Of a stretch of DNA of 64,000 nucleotides, positions 43,375 through 55,158 are shown one piece after another. A model generated the notes under the pieces. The model saw only the letters and a list, made by a program, of their open reading frames with translations. It did not search any database and was not told the origin of the DNA. Where the stretch lies: assembly GCA_028571685.1 (NCBI GenBank), contig CM053156.1, positions 83,331,049 to 83,395,048 of the forward strand, written 5' to 3'. Position 1 is the stretch's first letter. The number at the start of each line of letters is the position of its first letter. This stretch comes from Heterohyrax brucei. Taxonomy: Eukaryota > Chordata > Mammalia > Hyracoidea > Procaviidae. The position numbers and the translations under genes are program-made.

Positions 43375-44342
43375 TGAACATAATACATATTTCTGATTGT
43401 CAAGCTGCTCAGGTGGGCTAGTTGGGAAGTCTGTGAGACACCGTAGCACAGGCTGATGAAAAGTTTGATGAAATGGAAACAAGAAAAATTGAAAATTGCA
43501 GGGGGGCAGAGTCAAGATGACAGACTAAACATATGTCTCCCTAAATCCCTCTGGAAACCACTACCTGAATTGATAATTAAATGGAGCCTTCTGGACACCT
43601 AGTGAGCCTTAGGACACAGCATAGCACTGTTAATTTGGACTTCATACCACTGAACAGAAAAATTCCTCTTGTGCACTGACCCCTGCTCTTGGTGAGTGCT
43701 GGCTTTCACAGACTGAAGGTAACTCGCCACTTTAACTTTTTTTTCCTCTGTCTTAGCCGGCAGATGGCTGTCTTAGCCAGTGGGCAGAGCTGGGACTTGA
43801 TTAGCAGATAATCTCAGATGCACTGCTGGTGGGATCAGCAGGTGAAATTGTGATATTTCGAGAGCGTGGCTTTGCTCTCTGTGCACCTTTGCACCTTTGG
43901 TCTCTCTTTCTGTATCCGCCATTGAGTAGCTCATACAGAGGCAGGTGGGGAGCTTGTGCAGCATGCCACCTTGTTCCACTGGGAGGTCAATATACCCATA
44001 CAGAGGCCTCAGCTGTACCTAATTCCTAGGCTGGGAGGCAGTGCCTGCCCAGAGAAGAGCACTTTTCCAGCAGAAAAGCAGTATTCTGCATAGTGTCTTG
44101 GCTGGAGCTTGACATCAGAGGCCAGCAGGGCATTACCCTTTCTGTATTTTGAACTAGTTTATAACATGTGGGGTTGGATATAGAGGTGCTTACTTTGCTA
44201 GCTGAGAAGAGGAACCTGTACACTTGAAAACCTGACTGACTTTGGAAGTTGTCAGATACCTTTTACCTTTCATTTTAAGTTGGCCTACAGAAACAACTGC
44301 AATCCATCCTCACAGCATCTCTCCCAGCTGCTATTGACTCAC

Positions 44343-45283
44343 ATGATGCCGCAAAAGCAACAAACTCTGGATAAAAGTGTAATGAAGAAATCACCCATAG
44401 CTTCAGAAGGCTCCCAAAAGAAAGCACCAAAGAACTTCCAAGATGAAGAAACCTTTCTGAAGCTATTGGAAGGATACAAAAGGATTATATAGAAAGCCCT
44501 CCTAGATCTTATACAAAATGCAGAAGAGCAAAACAAAAAATTAAGCAAGCTATTTGATCTGATGGAGCACGAACACTCTGAAATCCAACAGATCAATAAC
44601 AAAATCAAAGACATGGGAACTTCAAGTCAAAGCCAAGAAAACAGAATGGAACAAAAAGAAAATAGACTTTCTGATTTGGAAGACAGAGCTACTGACTCTA
44701 GCATCTATGAGGAGAAATCAGAAAAAAGAAACAAGAAAAATGAACAAGCATTAATAAGCATGTGGGACTCTATTAAGAGGAACTATTTGCAATTAATTGG
44801 AGTTCCTGAACAGGGAGAGACACCTGAGAACACAGAGTATTGTTGCTGAGCTACTGATGGAAAATTATGAAAGAAGAGAATATAGCCATCCAAGATGCAT
44901 ATCAAATGCCACTCAATATAGATCTCAAAACAAAGACTCCAAGACATATTATTATCAAGCTTAATAAAATGAAACATAAGCAGCAACTCTTAAAGGCAGC
45001 AAAACTCAAAGCAAAGCTAACATTCAAAGGGAAACTCTGTAGGCTTTCTTTGGATATCTCAGCAGAAACAATGCTGGCATGGAGACAGTGGCATGACACA
45101 TTGAAAGCCTTGAAGGAGAAGAACTTCTAACCAAGAATTATGTATCCTGCAAAACTACCTTTCAAATATGAAAATAAAATTAAGACATTCACAGATAAAC
45201 AACTCACAGACTTTGTAAAAACAAAACAAAAGCTATCAGAAATACTGAAAGAATCTCTTAGCTTAGAAGAACAAAACCACTAA
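44343..45283 (+). pseudogene. L1 ORF1 (nucleic-acid-binding chaperone), broken
   Basis: ORF1p coats L1 RNA as a trimer. The start is ATGATGCCG (MMPQKQQ). Residues about 60-160 form the coiled-coil region, rich in heptads of E/K/Q/I/L (SKLFDLMEHEHSEIQQINNK, then RLSDLEDRATDSS). The RRM start is IKRNYLQLIGVPEQGE (family NLRIIGVPEGEE). The C-terminal domain is in another frame at 44867-45130: PRHIIIKLNKMKHKQQLLKA, LTFKGKLCRLSLDISAETM, ALKEKNF. Two in-frame stops (44490 and 44847) and at least one frameshift near 44850-44870 break it. Span of 314 codons against about 340 usual. Confidence 0.9.
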
Positions 45284-45716
45284 CTTTATATTTTAGATGC
45301 AAATACAGGACACATTACCCAGAAACCTACTCAGTTAGGGAAGGCTCCAAACAAAATTGAAGCTATAATAGTGAAAGAAATGATCCAGTGATGATATCAT
45401 GAAAACTATGATGCCATCGTATTACAAAGAGTAATGTACTGCATTCGTTATAGTCCTGCCAGATGGAGAGGAAGTTAATAAGACTGGTAGTAATTAAAAC
45501 TGGGTTTATATATAGTTTATAAAGACGAATCATAAGGGCAGCCATAAAGCACAACAAAGATGGAACATATCAAATCAAGAGACGTAATATAGGAGTTGCA
45601 ACAACCATGATACCAACCCTGAAAAAGGTGAAAAATCAATTCACAAAGAAGAATCTCCCAGAACAGATTAATAGGAATAACAGAGAAAACATGAACACAA
45701 AAATAAACATATCACA

Positions 45717-48700
45717 ATGACAGGACTAAACACATACCTATCAATAATTACATTGAATGTGAATGGGCTGAACACTCCAGTAAGGAGGCATAGAGTGACA
45801 ACTTGGATCAAAAGACATGACCCATCCATAAGTTGCCTACAAGAAACTCACCTTAGACTTAAAGATAGGAAACAACTGAAAATTAAAGGATAGAAGAATA
45901 TATATCAAGCTAACAATGAACAAAGAAGAGCAGGGGTGGCAATTCTAATCTCAGACAAAATCAACTTTAATGTCAAATCCACCATCGTGGACAAAGATGG
46001 ACACTGTTTATTGCGGAACGGTTCAGTACACGAGCAGGACTTAACAACATTAAATATTTATGCATCTAATATTAGAGCACCTAAATGCATCAAAGAAACA
46101 CTGCCTACACCCAAAAATGAGATAGATCACTCCACAATAATAGTGGGAGACATCAACACTCCATTTTCAGTGTTCGACAGATCTTCTAGAAGAAAGCTCA
46201 ATAAAGACACAGAAGACCTTACTGCCATAATTAACCAACTAGACCTCATTGACATATGCAGAACTTTCTATCCACCAGCATACAACTGCACCTTCTTCTC
46301 CAGTTCACATGGAATGTTCTCCAGAATAGGCCATGTGTTAGGACAGAAAGCAATTCTCAACAAAATCAATACCACTGAATTAATGCAAAGCATCTTCTCA
46401 GATCATAAAGCCATAAAAGTCAAAATCCATAGCAGAAAAAACATAGATAGAAAGTAGTACTCATGGAAACTGAACAGCGTCTTGCTCAAAAGCCATGAGT
46501 TATAGAAGAAATCAAGGATGATGTAAAGAAATTTATGGATTTCAGTGAGAATGAAAACACTTCCTACTAGAACCTATGGGATACAGCCAAAGCGGTGCTC
46601 AGAGGTCAGTTTATCTCCATAAATGCACATATCAGGAAGGAAGGAAGAAACCAAACCAAAGAACTGACCCTACAGCTTGAACAAGTAGAGAGAAAACAAC
46701 AGAGGAACCCCTCAGGCAGCGGAAGAAAACGGATCATAAAGATTAGAGGAGAACTAAATGAATCAGAGAATAGTAGAACAATTGATAAAACTGAAAAGAC
46801 CAAAAGCTGTTTTTTTTTTAAAAGATCAACAAAATTGACAAACCATTGGCTAAACTTACTAAAGAAAACCAGGAAAGGAAACAAATAACCCAAATAATAA
46901 ATGAGAGGGGTGTTGTCACCACAGATCCAACAGAAATCAAAAATATCATAACAGAATACTATGAAACTGTAACAGATTTGAAAACCTAGAGGAAATGGAC
47001 AGATTCCTTGATTCATATCACCTACCAAAATTATCACAAGGTGAAGCAGAAAAACTTAATAAACCCATCACGAAGGGAGAGATTGAAAAAGTTATCCCCA
47101 AACTACCAACCCAAAAAAGCCCAGGCCCAGGTGGCTTCACTGCCGAATTCTACCAAGCTTTTAGAGAAGAGTTATCTCCAATACTACTGAGACTATTTCA
47201 CAGCATAGAAGGGGATGGAATAATTCCCAGTGCATTCTATGAAGCCAGCATAACCCTGGTGCCAAAGCCAGGGAAAGACCCATCCAAAAAGGAGAACTAC
47301 AGACCAATATCACTCATGAATCTAGACACAAAAATCTTCAACACAGTTTTTGCCAGTAGAATACAACAACACATGCAAAAAATAATCCATCATGACCAAG
47401 CTGGATTCATACCAGGGATGCAAGGCTGGTTCAGCATCCAAAAAATAATTAATGTGATTGGCCACATAAATAACACAAAAGACAAGAATCACCTCATTTT
47501 GTCTATTGATGCGGAAAAGGCATTTGATAAAGTCCAACACCCATTCATGCTAAAAACTCTCAGCAATGTAGGAATAGACAGCAAATTCCTCAATGCAATA
47601 AGGGCCATTTATACAAAGCCAACTACCTATGTCATCCTGAATGGAGAGAAACTGAAAGAATTTCCTTTGAGAATGGGAACTAGACAAGGATGCCCACTCT
47701 CACCTCTCCTATCCAACACTGTAGTAGAAGTTCTAGCCAGAGCAACTAGACAAGACGAAGAAATAAAGGGCATCTGCATTGGCCAAGAAGTAAAAATCTC
47801 CCTGTTTGCAGGTGATGTGATTGTATATGCAGAGAATGCTAAAGAATCCATAAGTAAACTACTCAAATTGATAAGAGTTCAGCAAAGTCTCAGAATAAAA
47901 TCCATAGGATTCCTTTATACCAACAAGACTGTTAATGAAGAAATCACCAAATCAATACCATTTACTATATAGTTCCTAAGAGATAAAGTATGTAGGAATA
48001 AATCCAACCAGAGAAATAATAGACATTTACAAAGAGAACTAGAAGTCCTTACTATGAGAAACCAAAAGAGACATAAATGGAGAAAGCTACTCTGCTCGTG
48101 GATGGAAAGACTTACCATAGGGAAAATGTGTATTTTACCCAAAGCAATCTACTTATATAATGCAATCCTGATACAAATTCCAGTGATATTTTTTAATAAG
48201 ATGGAGAAACAAATCACCAACTTTGGAAAGAGAAGAAGCCCCAGATAAGTAAAGCACTACTGAAGAAGAAGAACACACTGAGAGGCCTCTCACTAGCTGA
48301 CTTGGGAACCTGTTACACTGCCACAGTAGTCAAAACAGCTTGGTACTGGTACAAAAAGATAGATCAATGGAACAGAATTGAGACCCTAGAGATTACACCA
48401 TCATCCTATGAATGGTGGATATTTGACAAAGGCCCTAAGACATTCAACTGGGGTAACAACAATCTCTTCAACAAATGGTGCTGGCAAATTGGATATCCAT
48501 CTGCCAAAAATTGAAACAAGTCCCATATCTTATACCTTATACAAAACCCAACTCAAAGTGGATAAAAGACCTAAGAGAAAGTAGGAATGGCAATGGAAGT
48601 TTTCATACACAACATAGACAGACTTCAAAATCTGTCAAACAAACCACAAACAACAGAAAAGACATAAATGGGAACTACTAAGAATCAAACACTTTTGCTC

Positions 48701-49411
48701 ATCCAACGACTTTATTAGTAGAATTAAAAGGCCATCTTCAGAATGGGAAAAAATATTTGGCAACTGTATATCAGACTGACACCTGGTCTTCATAATCTAT
48801 AAGGTACTACAAAATATCAATAAGAAAAAGATAAATCATCCAATTAAGTGATGGGCAAAGGAGATGGACAGACACTTCTCTAAAGAGGAGATCCAGGCAG
48901 CCAACAAATACATATGGACATGATCACAATCATTAGCTATTAAAGAAATTCAAATCAAAATGGCAATGAGATACCATCTCACCCTAATAAGATTGGCCAT
49001 GATCCAAAAAACACAAAACAGCAAGTGCTGGAGAGACTGTGGAGAAAGTGGAACTGTCTTACACTGTTGTTGGGATTTCTTTGGAAAGCACTCTGGCACT
49101 TCTTTCAAAAGCTGGATCTAGATATACCACTTGACCCAGTAATTCCACTGCTTGGAATATATCCTACAGAATCAAGGCCATTCACACCAACTGATACATA
49201 CACATGAATGTTTATTGCAATACAGTCCACAATAGCGAAAAGATGGAATCAACTCAGATGCCCAACAATGGAGGAATGGCCAGGTAAACTGTGGTGCATA
49301 CACTCAATGGAACACTATGCAATGATAAAGAACAATGATGATTTTAGGAAACATCTCATAACCTGGTTTCAATTGGACAACATTATGCTGAGTGAAAGTA
49401 GTCAGCGGTAA
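45717..49411 (+). pseudogene. L1 ORF2 (endonuclease and reverse transcriptase), broken
   Basis: Starts MTGLNTYLSIITLNVNGLN. Endonuclease (45717-46457): ITLNVNGLN with the catalytic Asn, CLQETHL with the catalytic Glu, GDINTPFS with Asp, and SDHKAIKV with His all remain. The conserved Asp of IDHxLG is Gly (RIGHVLG). In-frame stops at 45891 and 46455 and a frameshifted segment (46595-46888) follow. RT (open 46995-47972): [49 protein letters not shown] (motif A intact), [12 protein letters not shown], and motif C at 47805-47816 reading FAGD instead of FADD, which removes a catalytic Asp. A short deletion after LLKLI removes the usual SNFSKVSGYKINVQKS-type stretch. The C-terminus persists in several frames (LHCCWDFFGKHSG, TIAKRWNQLRCPTM). 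Confidence 0.93.
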
Positions 49412-50426
49412 AAGGAGAAATATTGAATGAAACCCCTACAATAAGAACTTAAAAACAGACTCATGCATAGAAGAAAAGATTCTGATGGCTGCAAGGGTGG
49501 GGAGGGAGGGGTGGCAAGGGGGGAGGGTTTAGATTAGATGATAGAAATTTGATTGGGTGAAATCAGTGACAGCACACATTAGAAAGAAGATCAGTATTAA
49601 CTGGACTTCAACATAACATGATTACTCCTCCCATCTGAACCAAATATTGCAAATACAGAGAAGCTGGGTTGGCGGGCCTGTGATCATGCTCTCAGGGGAA
49701 ATGGAGGCCAATTGGCACAACTAGCGATTTGCAAAGTGAACCCTCTGTACCCCACATTGATGGGTGGTGTCTTCGATAATAAAAGTTGCCATCTGAGGGT
49801 ACAGCAAAAGGTCACAACTCAGAAGGAAAAGATGATCACCAAGGACCAAAATGACATGGGGGAAAAAGAACTCAGAAGACAGAGAGACTCACGTGAGTGG
49901 GTGACTACATTGACTTGTAACCAGAAGAACTGGATGGTGCCCGGCCACCACCAGTGATAGCCATGATGGAGCTTACAAAGCTGGGCGTCACTGACAACAC
50001 AAGAATAAAAAGTAGTACACCCTAAGATCTCCACTAAAAGACTGCAATTGATGGTCTAGGGGCCTTGGAGTTCCCCTGGGAGCATGGGTCCTGGCCCTGA
50101 TGCTACCCTTGTCCATAAATCATAATGGAGGTCAACTCTTTAGACAGGAATGGATTGGACTTGGTTACACGGAGTGCCCGTGTCATGTGTGCATTTTATA
50201 GTTCTATGCATCTATAGGATGTTGTCCTGCTGACCTCTTACTGGAGGTGGCAGAGTGGGTGGAGAGAAGAGGATAGGAGATTGTTGGGAGGATAAGACTT
50301 GTATGGAGCAGAGAGGCAGAGTATGCTGTCACCAGACAGGGAGAGCAGTGGGAGCTGCATATAGGCGATCATGCAAATTTGTATGGGAATGTACATTTTC
50401 ATTCAATCATATTAAAAAAAAATGCA

Positions 50427-50710
50427 ATGATACCATTTAGTGGTTAGTATCAAAACCAGTCTTCAACGACTAGCCTTCCAAGTCATTTTAAGTGGAAAAT
50501 GAAGTAAAACTAAAGGCAAACTGTCTTGGGCCAATTGGCTGAAAGAGTCGTACAGAGTATGATGAGAAATGTGGGGATAAGGGAATCCCACTGTAGTGCT
50601 GGCCGCTTCATTGAGCCACATCCCTCTAAAAGTGAAGAAATAAAACTCTCAGCTAGTCCGCCATAATTTCTCACCAACCACAATTTGTCATTTGCAGCTA
50701 TTATTTTTTT
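50427..50710. other. Unassigned segment between two L1 pieces
   Basis: Not recognisable as L1. On the minus strand it is open and continues the frame of the adjacent inverted L1 (50872 to 50510). The residues from [20 protein letters not shown] onward match nothing I recall. It could be an exon-like or repeat remnant, or a chance open frame. Confidence 0.4.
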
Positions 50711-51137
50711 AAGGAAGCACCAGATTGCTTTCCAAAGAGGCTGGACCGTTTTGCAACCCCACCAACAGTGTAGGAGGGTTCCACTTTCTCCACAGCCTCT
50801 CCAGTATTTGTTGTTTTGTGTTTTTTGGATCATGGCCAACCTTGTTGGGGTGAGATGGTATCTCATTGTCATCTTGATTTGAATTTATTTAGTAACTGAA
50901 GATCGTGAACACATCTGCATGTGTTTTTTGGCTGCCTGGATCTCTTCTTTAGTGAAATATCTGTCCATCTCCTTTGCCCATTGCTTAACTGGATGATTTA
51001 TTTTCTTCTTGTTGATATTTTGTAGTATCTTATAGATTATGGAAATCAGGTGTCGGTCTGACATAGAATTGCCAAATATTTTTTCCCATTCTGTGGGTGT
51101 TCTTTTAATTCTATTAATAAAGTCTTCAGATGAGTAC
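50711..51137 (-). mobile_element. L1 ORF2 C-terminal fragment, inverted relative to its neighbour
   Basis: Minus strand reads [19 protein letters not shown] and [18 protein letters not shown], matching 48955-49090 of the L1 upstream. The far end 'ttctattaataaagtcttca' matches the complement of 48709-48730. It has no 3' UTR or poly(A), so it was cut at the 3' side. Confidence 0.9.
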
Positions 51138-52645
51138 AGCTATTATTTGATGTCTGCAGATACACATGAATACAGTTTTAAATGTGATATTAAACTGTTT
51201 CTGTTAAGCATACTATCTGAGCATTCTTGGACCCACCAGCTCAGTGTCAGAAGAAAGTAATTTGTGTTGTCCTCTGTATGATCATCACCACATTTACAAT
51301 AGGATTTGAGACTCAGCCTGGTCTTCTTTTCTTTTTGGTTGCAGGGATAGTGTAATTTACTACTTGGTATATATAGCTGTTACAGGAAGTGAGTGAACAT
51401 TTGGGGATAAGAAGTTTCAAAATACAGACACTTGACATCTCTATGAAGGTGATTCAGAAGTGAAAGCTCAAGACATTCAAGCCAACATCTGCCCAGTCTG
51501 GGAAGTGGTCTGTCATGGTGGCATGATCCTCAGTTTGAATGCTCTACTGTGAAATGCTGGACACCTTCTTACTTGAATTATTGTTCTGAGTGATGTACAG
51601 CTTGGCTAAGATCAGCCACCTTTGGGACCGAAACTGAAAACAGATGTTGTCACATCTCATCCCTTTGATTTTTAGGGGTCTCTTGTTTGCCTGTGTTCGT
51701 AAAGTTGGCATGGGTAAATGAGACTATTTGTGTAGAATTTAAGTCACAAATCTGTTCAGTGATTCACGCAGGAACTATTCCCAGAGACTTGGGATGTAGC
51801 CGGGGACAGCTGGATGTGGAAATGTCAGCAGCTGCTCAAAAAACCTGAACTTCATGCAGCATGAGTGAGAACAGAGTCCAAGATCATCTGTTCAGGGGAA
51901 CACTAAGTAGCCAGCAGGAAATAGGTAATGTAGAGTCACAGAGAGGAATTCTCCAAAAAGATTGGTACACTTGACTTCATTCTTTGGAGGCATCTTTTTC
52001 TTTCTCAGAAATAGTGTTTTCTTTTAGGACAGCAAAGGTAATCCATACTACTGATAAATGAAATGCCAAAGCAGAGAACTAATTGATGATTGAGTCATTG
52101 ATTAGTTGATGAGTTACACCTGAATGACAGCTGAGAATTCCAGGATTCCTAAAGGTTCAAAAGAATTCAAGAAATGCATCACTCAAGTTAATGAAGGATA
52201 ACAAGTCAAAAGAGGTACGTTGACTTGTCCTCTGCCCATGGAAGGCATCACTAATTGACCGGATGCTTTCCTCCGGAGCCTGGGTAAGGTATCTATCTCA
52301 ACCCCATGTTTCAGGTAGCCAGCCAAGTGTTTTAGCTCAGAAGTTGAGGTCTCCTTGCCATACTCTGTAGAAGAAGCATTTCAGGAGGTCTGGTTCACAT
52401 CTCTGAAAGGCCAGAGAAGACTACATGTAAGGATTTCCAGGGAAGTCACTCTGTCATGTATTATGTTAGCCCCAACTAAGCGTGGGCTGAGAAGCTCCTG
52501 CAAACCTTTCTGAGGATGAGACTTCCAGTTCAAAAGGAAAAGAAAATGGAACCGGAAGTCATTTTCTCTAGTCAATGGCTACTGCCACTTCCAGTAAAAT
52601 GGTTCAGTAAAATACGATTTAAATTACCCTATTAACTTACATTGT
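51138..52645. other. Unassigned 1.5 kb
   Basis: No gene or nameable repeat. No frame over 75 codons. Confidence 0.45.
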
Positions 52646-52840
52646 ACCTGCGTGGTGCAAATGTTTAATGTCTCAGCTTCTGACAGGTTGGAGGTCAGAA
52701 TCCACCTAAAAGTGCCTAGGAAGAAAGACCTGGTGATCTACCTCTGAAAACTCAGCCATAGAAAACCTTGTGAGGCCCAGTTCTACTCTGACACACATGA
52801 GGTTGCCATGAGTTGGACACAACTTGATGATAACTGTTTT
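52646..52840 (+). repeat. AfroSINE, 'aaagacct' subtype
   Basis: 'tgcgtggtgcaaatgtttaa', 'cttctgacaggttggaggtc', 'aggaagaaagacctggtgat', 'ctactctgacacacatgagg', 'ttgccatgagttggacacaa'. Full length, old. Confidence 0.88.
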
Positions 52841-53853
52841 GTTTTGATGACTTACTTTATCCGGAAAGGTATCTGCTTCCTTTGTGCATCCTGGGAATAT
52901 CAGAAGATGTCATTCTTTTAAAACCTCCAACACTTATGGGCAGAATGCATTACTTTCCGGATAGGGTGTTCTATTACAGGCTGGTCTTAGAGTGAATGTT
53001 CCTGCAGAGTATTTACAGACAAGTTTACAGTTTGTTCCTTCTGTCATCCACCCATGAGTGTGTGACTGTACAAGGTATGTGCTGTTCATCATCATATTTA
53101 TTTGTTCTTCTGCAAATTTTAACATTGCCTATTTGTGTTCAGACTTCTACTAGAATAGGGCTAAGTAATTCTGACTCTTGTTAAATTCTCCTCTCTGTAT
53201 TTCTGTTGCAGCCAGTATGGGTCTTTCATTGCTGCATTATCTACCTTTATGGCTCTCCTTCAGCAGCACAAGACATTTCCTCTAACAGGAACTGATCTTC
53301 TTCAAGGCCTTTCTTCAGATTTTGTCATCTGTTGGGAAGTGCAGTATAGGAAATGGCCAAGAGCATCCACGAATAAGTTATGTTGTTAAAATCTTAGTGG
53401 AGTACCATGAATGTAACCTCAGGCTCGCATTTGAGTTTAGAAAAAAATTGCATTTTAAACTCCCTTTTTTTTTGTAAAATTTCCCCCACCTATCTGTGAT
53501 TTGTAAATAAGTGCATAATGCTTCATAGTGTGCTGAGCTCACAGTATTTTTTAAATGAAAAGTTGAGTACATTTTATTCCAAGTTAAAATGGTAAGTTTC
53601 TTAAACAGAAGTGAAGAGAAATGAAGATATCATGGACAGACTAAAGTGGGAGTATTAAAAAAGTGATAATTAATACTGATGATTGATCTTAATGCAAGCA
53701 TTCCTTTTTCCCTTTTACATTGAATGATAATTGGTTTGGAGAAGCAAGGCTGTGATTTTTGCCACCTGACGAAAGCTTTTCATTCTCTTTTGCAAATAAA
53801 TCCCAAATCAGGGCCTTGAAATTCATTCCTATGTGCTTTTTTAAAACAGATCT
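52841..53853. other. Unassigned 1 kb
   Basis: No gene or repeat recognised. Confidence 0.4.
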
Positions 53854-53864
53854 ATCAAAATTAT

Positions 53865-54166
53865 CTTGGAAGAAGTACAACCAGAGTGCTCGTTCAAAGC
53901 ATGGATGACGAGACTATGTCTTAAATACTTTGGATATGTTGTCAGGAGGGATCAATCCCTGGAGAAGGATATCATGCTCAGTAAAGTAGAGGGTCAGAAA
54001 AAAGAGGAAGACCCTCAACAAGATGATTGACACAGAGGCTGCAACAGTGGGCTCAAAGGGATCAGTAATTGTCGGCATGGCACAGGACCAGGCAGGGTTT
54101 CTTTCTGTTGTGCACAGGATTGCTATGAGTCAGAACAAACTCTATGGCACCTAGCAACCTAACAAC
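53865..54166 (+). mobile_element. RTE-clade LINE, copy 5 (302 bp) with 11-bp target duplication
   Basis: 3' end only: 'cttggaagaagtacaaccag', 'gtcaggagggatcaatccct', 'aagaggaagaccctcaacaa', 'gaacaaactctatggcacct'. Direct repeats 'atcaaaattat' at 53854-53864 and 54167-54177 flank it exactly, so it is one 5'-truncated insertion. Confidence 0.95.
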
Positions 54167-54344
54167 ATCAAAATTATGACAGCCATTTCCTTCCATAAAC
54201 ACTGAATACATATCTCAGAACTATGTTATTAAGGTAAATGACAGAAAAACAAATCTTACCTTCTAATGGATTTTCTTTAGAGGGAAAAAGCAAAACAAGT
54301 CCACAGGATTGGGAGTTTGTTGATCAGAGATGGTAGAGTATGGA

Positions 54345-54512
54345 GGTGGGGATTCCAATTCTGCTACACATCAGAACCACCTGGGGAGTTTTGAAAAACT
54401 GCCCAGGAGATACTTCGTATCAGAATTAATGAATGGGGGATCCAGGCACCAGTATTTTTAAAACTTCCCAAGTGATTTCCAAGGTACAGCCAAGTTTCAG
54501 TTGGAAACAGTG
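54345..54512 (+). repeat. MER5A-like DNA transposon
   Basis: 'ctacacatcagaaccacctg', 'gggagttttgaaaaactgcc', 'cttcccaagtgatttccaag', 'gttggaaacagtg'. Order matches MER5A. Confidence 0.72.
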
Positions 54513-54739
54513 TTCCAGAGAGTGCACAGCTTTTAGGGAAGGAAAGGGTTATTGTGATAGTGGGTTTCAATCTGCTTGTGGGAGACACTGTTTGTATGCT
54601 AATCAAATATCCAAGTTCAGTCACTTCTCCCTCATGGGTGTCCGTTTTACACTCATGCGGTTTTTCCTCAGCTTCTCCGTGGTTGGTTGTGAGTTGTGAA
54701 AATAATTTTTTCTGATTGTTGTATGGAGTATGGATTAAA

Positions 54740-55007
54740 GGGAAGAGGCTGTAGACGGTTATGAGACTCTGACAGTAATTCCAGGGTAGAAATCGTGGCA
54801 GCTTGGGTCAGGATCATTGCAATAGGTATGAGGAAAAGGCAGTGTACTGGAGAGACAGGCAGAAGTCTGACTTGGCAGACACTGATGGTGGATTGTCAAT
54901 CAAGAGGCATGAGGAGGTGTCGAGGGTAACTCAGGTTTCTGACTTGAGTGACTTAATGGATGATGGTGTTATTGCTGAGATCTGAAAGGTTGAAGGGAAC
55001 ACTAGAC
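54740..55007 (+). repeat. Ancient interspersed repeat, family not assigned
   Basis: 'aggatcattgcaataggtat', 'cagacactgatggtggattg', 'gacttaatggatgatggtgt' resemble a long mammalian repeat ('ggaggctattgcaataatcc' type), which seems to continue beyond the next SINE to about 55220. Its 60-codon frame is not a gene. Confidence 0.5.
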
Positions 55008-55158
55008 AACTGGTGAAGTGCCAGGGCTGCTAACCAGAAGGTCGGCAGTTTGAGTCTACCAGGTGCTCTCCTTGGAAGCTCTATGGGGCGTTCCTGCTTT
55101 GTCCTGTAGGTCACTGTGAATCAGAGTTGACTCAATGACAGTGGGTTTGATTTGACCT
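55008..55158 (+). repeat. AfroSINE
   Basis: 'caactggtgaagtgccaggg', 'ctaaccagaaggtcggcagt', 'ccttggaagctctatggggc', 'tcaatgacagtgggtttgat'. Head truncated. Confidence 0.9.

Larger units (their letters stand above)
43501..50422 (+). mobile_element. Near-full-length L1 LINE (6.9 kb), inactive
   Basis: Complete L1 layout: 5' UTR 43501-44342 starting 'ggggggcagagtcaagatga' (the L1 promoter start, cf. 'gggggcggagccaagatgg'), ORF1 44343-45283, inter-ORF 45284-45716, ORF2 45717-49411, 3' UTR 49412-50413 with a G-rich tract at 49495-49528, then a 9-A tail. Both ORFs are broken and two ORF2 active-site residues are lost. Target duplications are not clear: 'aaaattgca' before and 'aaaaatgca' after are too weak to claim. 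It lies 126 bp beyond an AfroSINE and just before an inverted L1 fragment. Its 3' UTR is unrelated to the L1 3' UTRs at 33-35 kb, so it is a different L1 lineage. Confidence 0.93.

Noticed and set aside
46606-47037. 143-codon minus-strand frame
   Set aside because: Antisense to L1 ORF2; its F/L-rich translation is typical of the complement of A-rich coding DNA.
43455-50430. Target-site duplication for the long L1
   Set aside because: 'aaaattgca' before and 'aaaaatgca' after are A-rich and inexact, so I do not claim a duplication.
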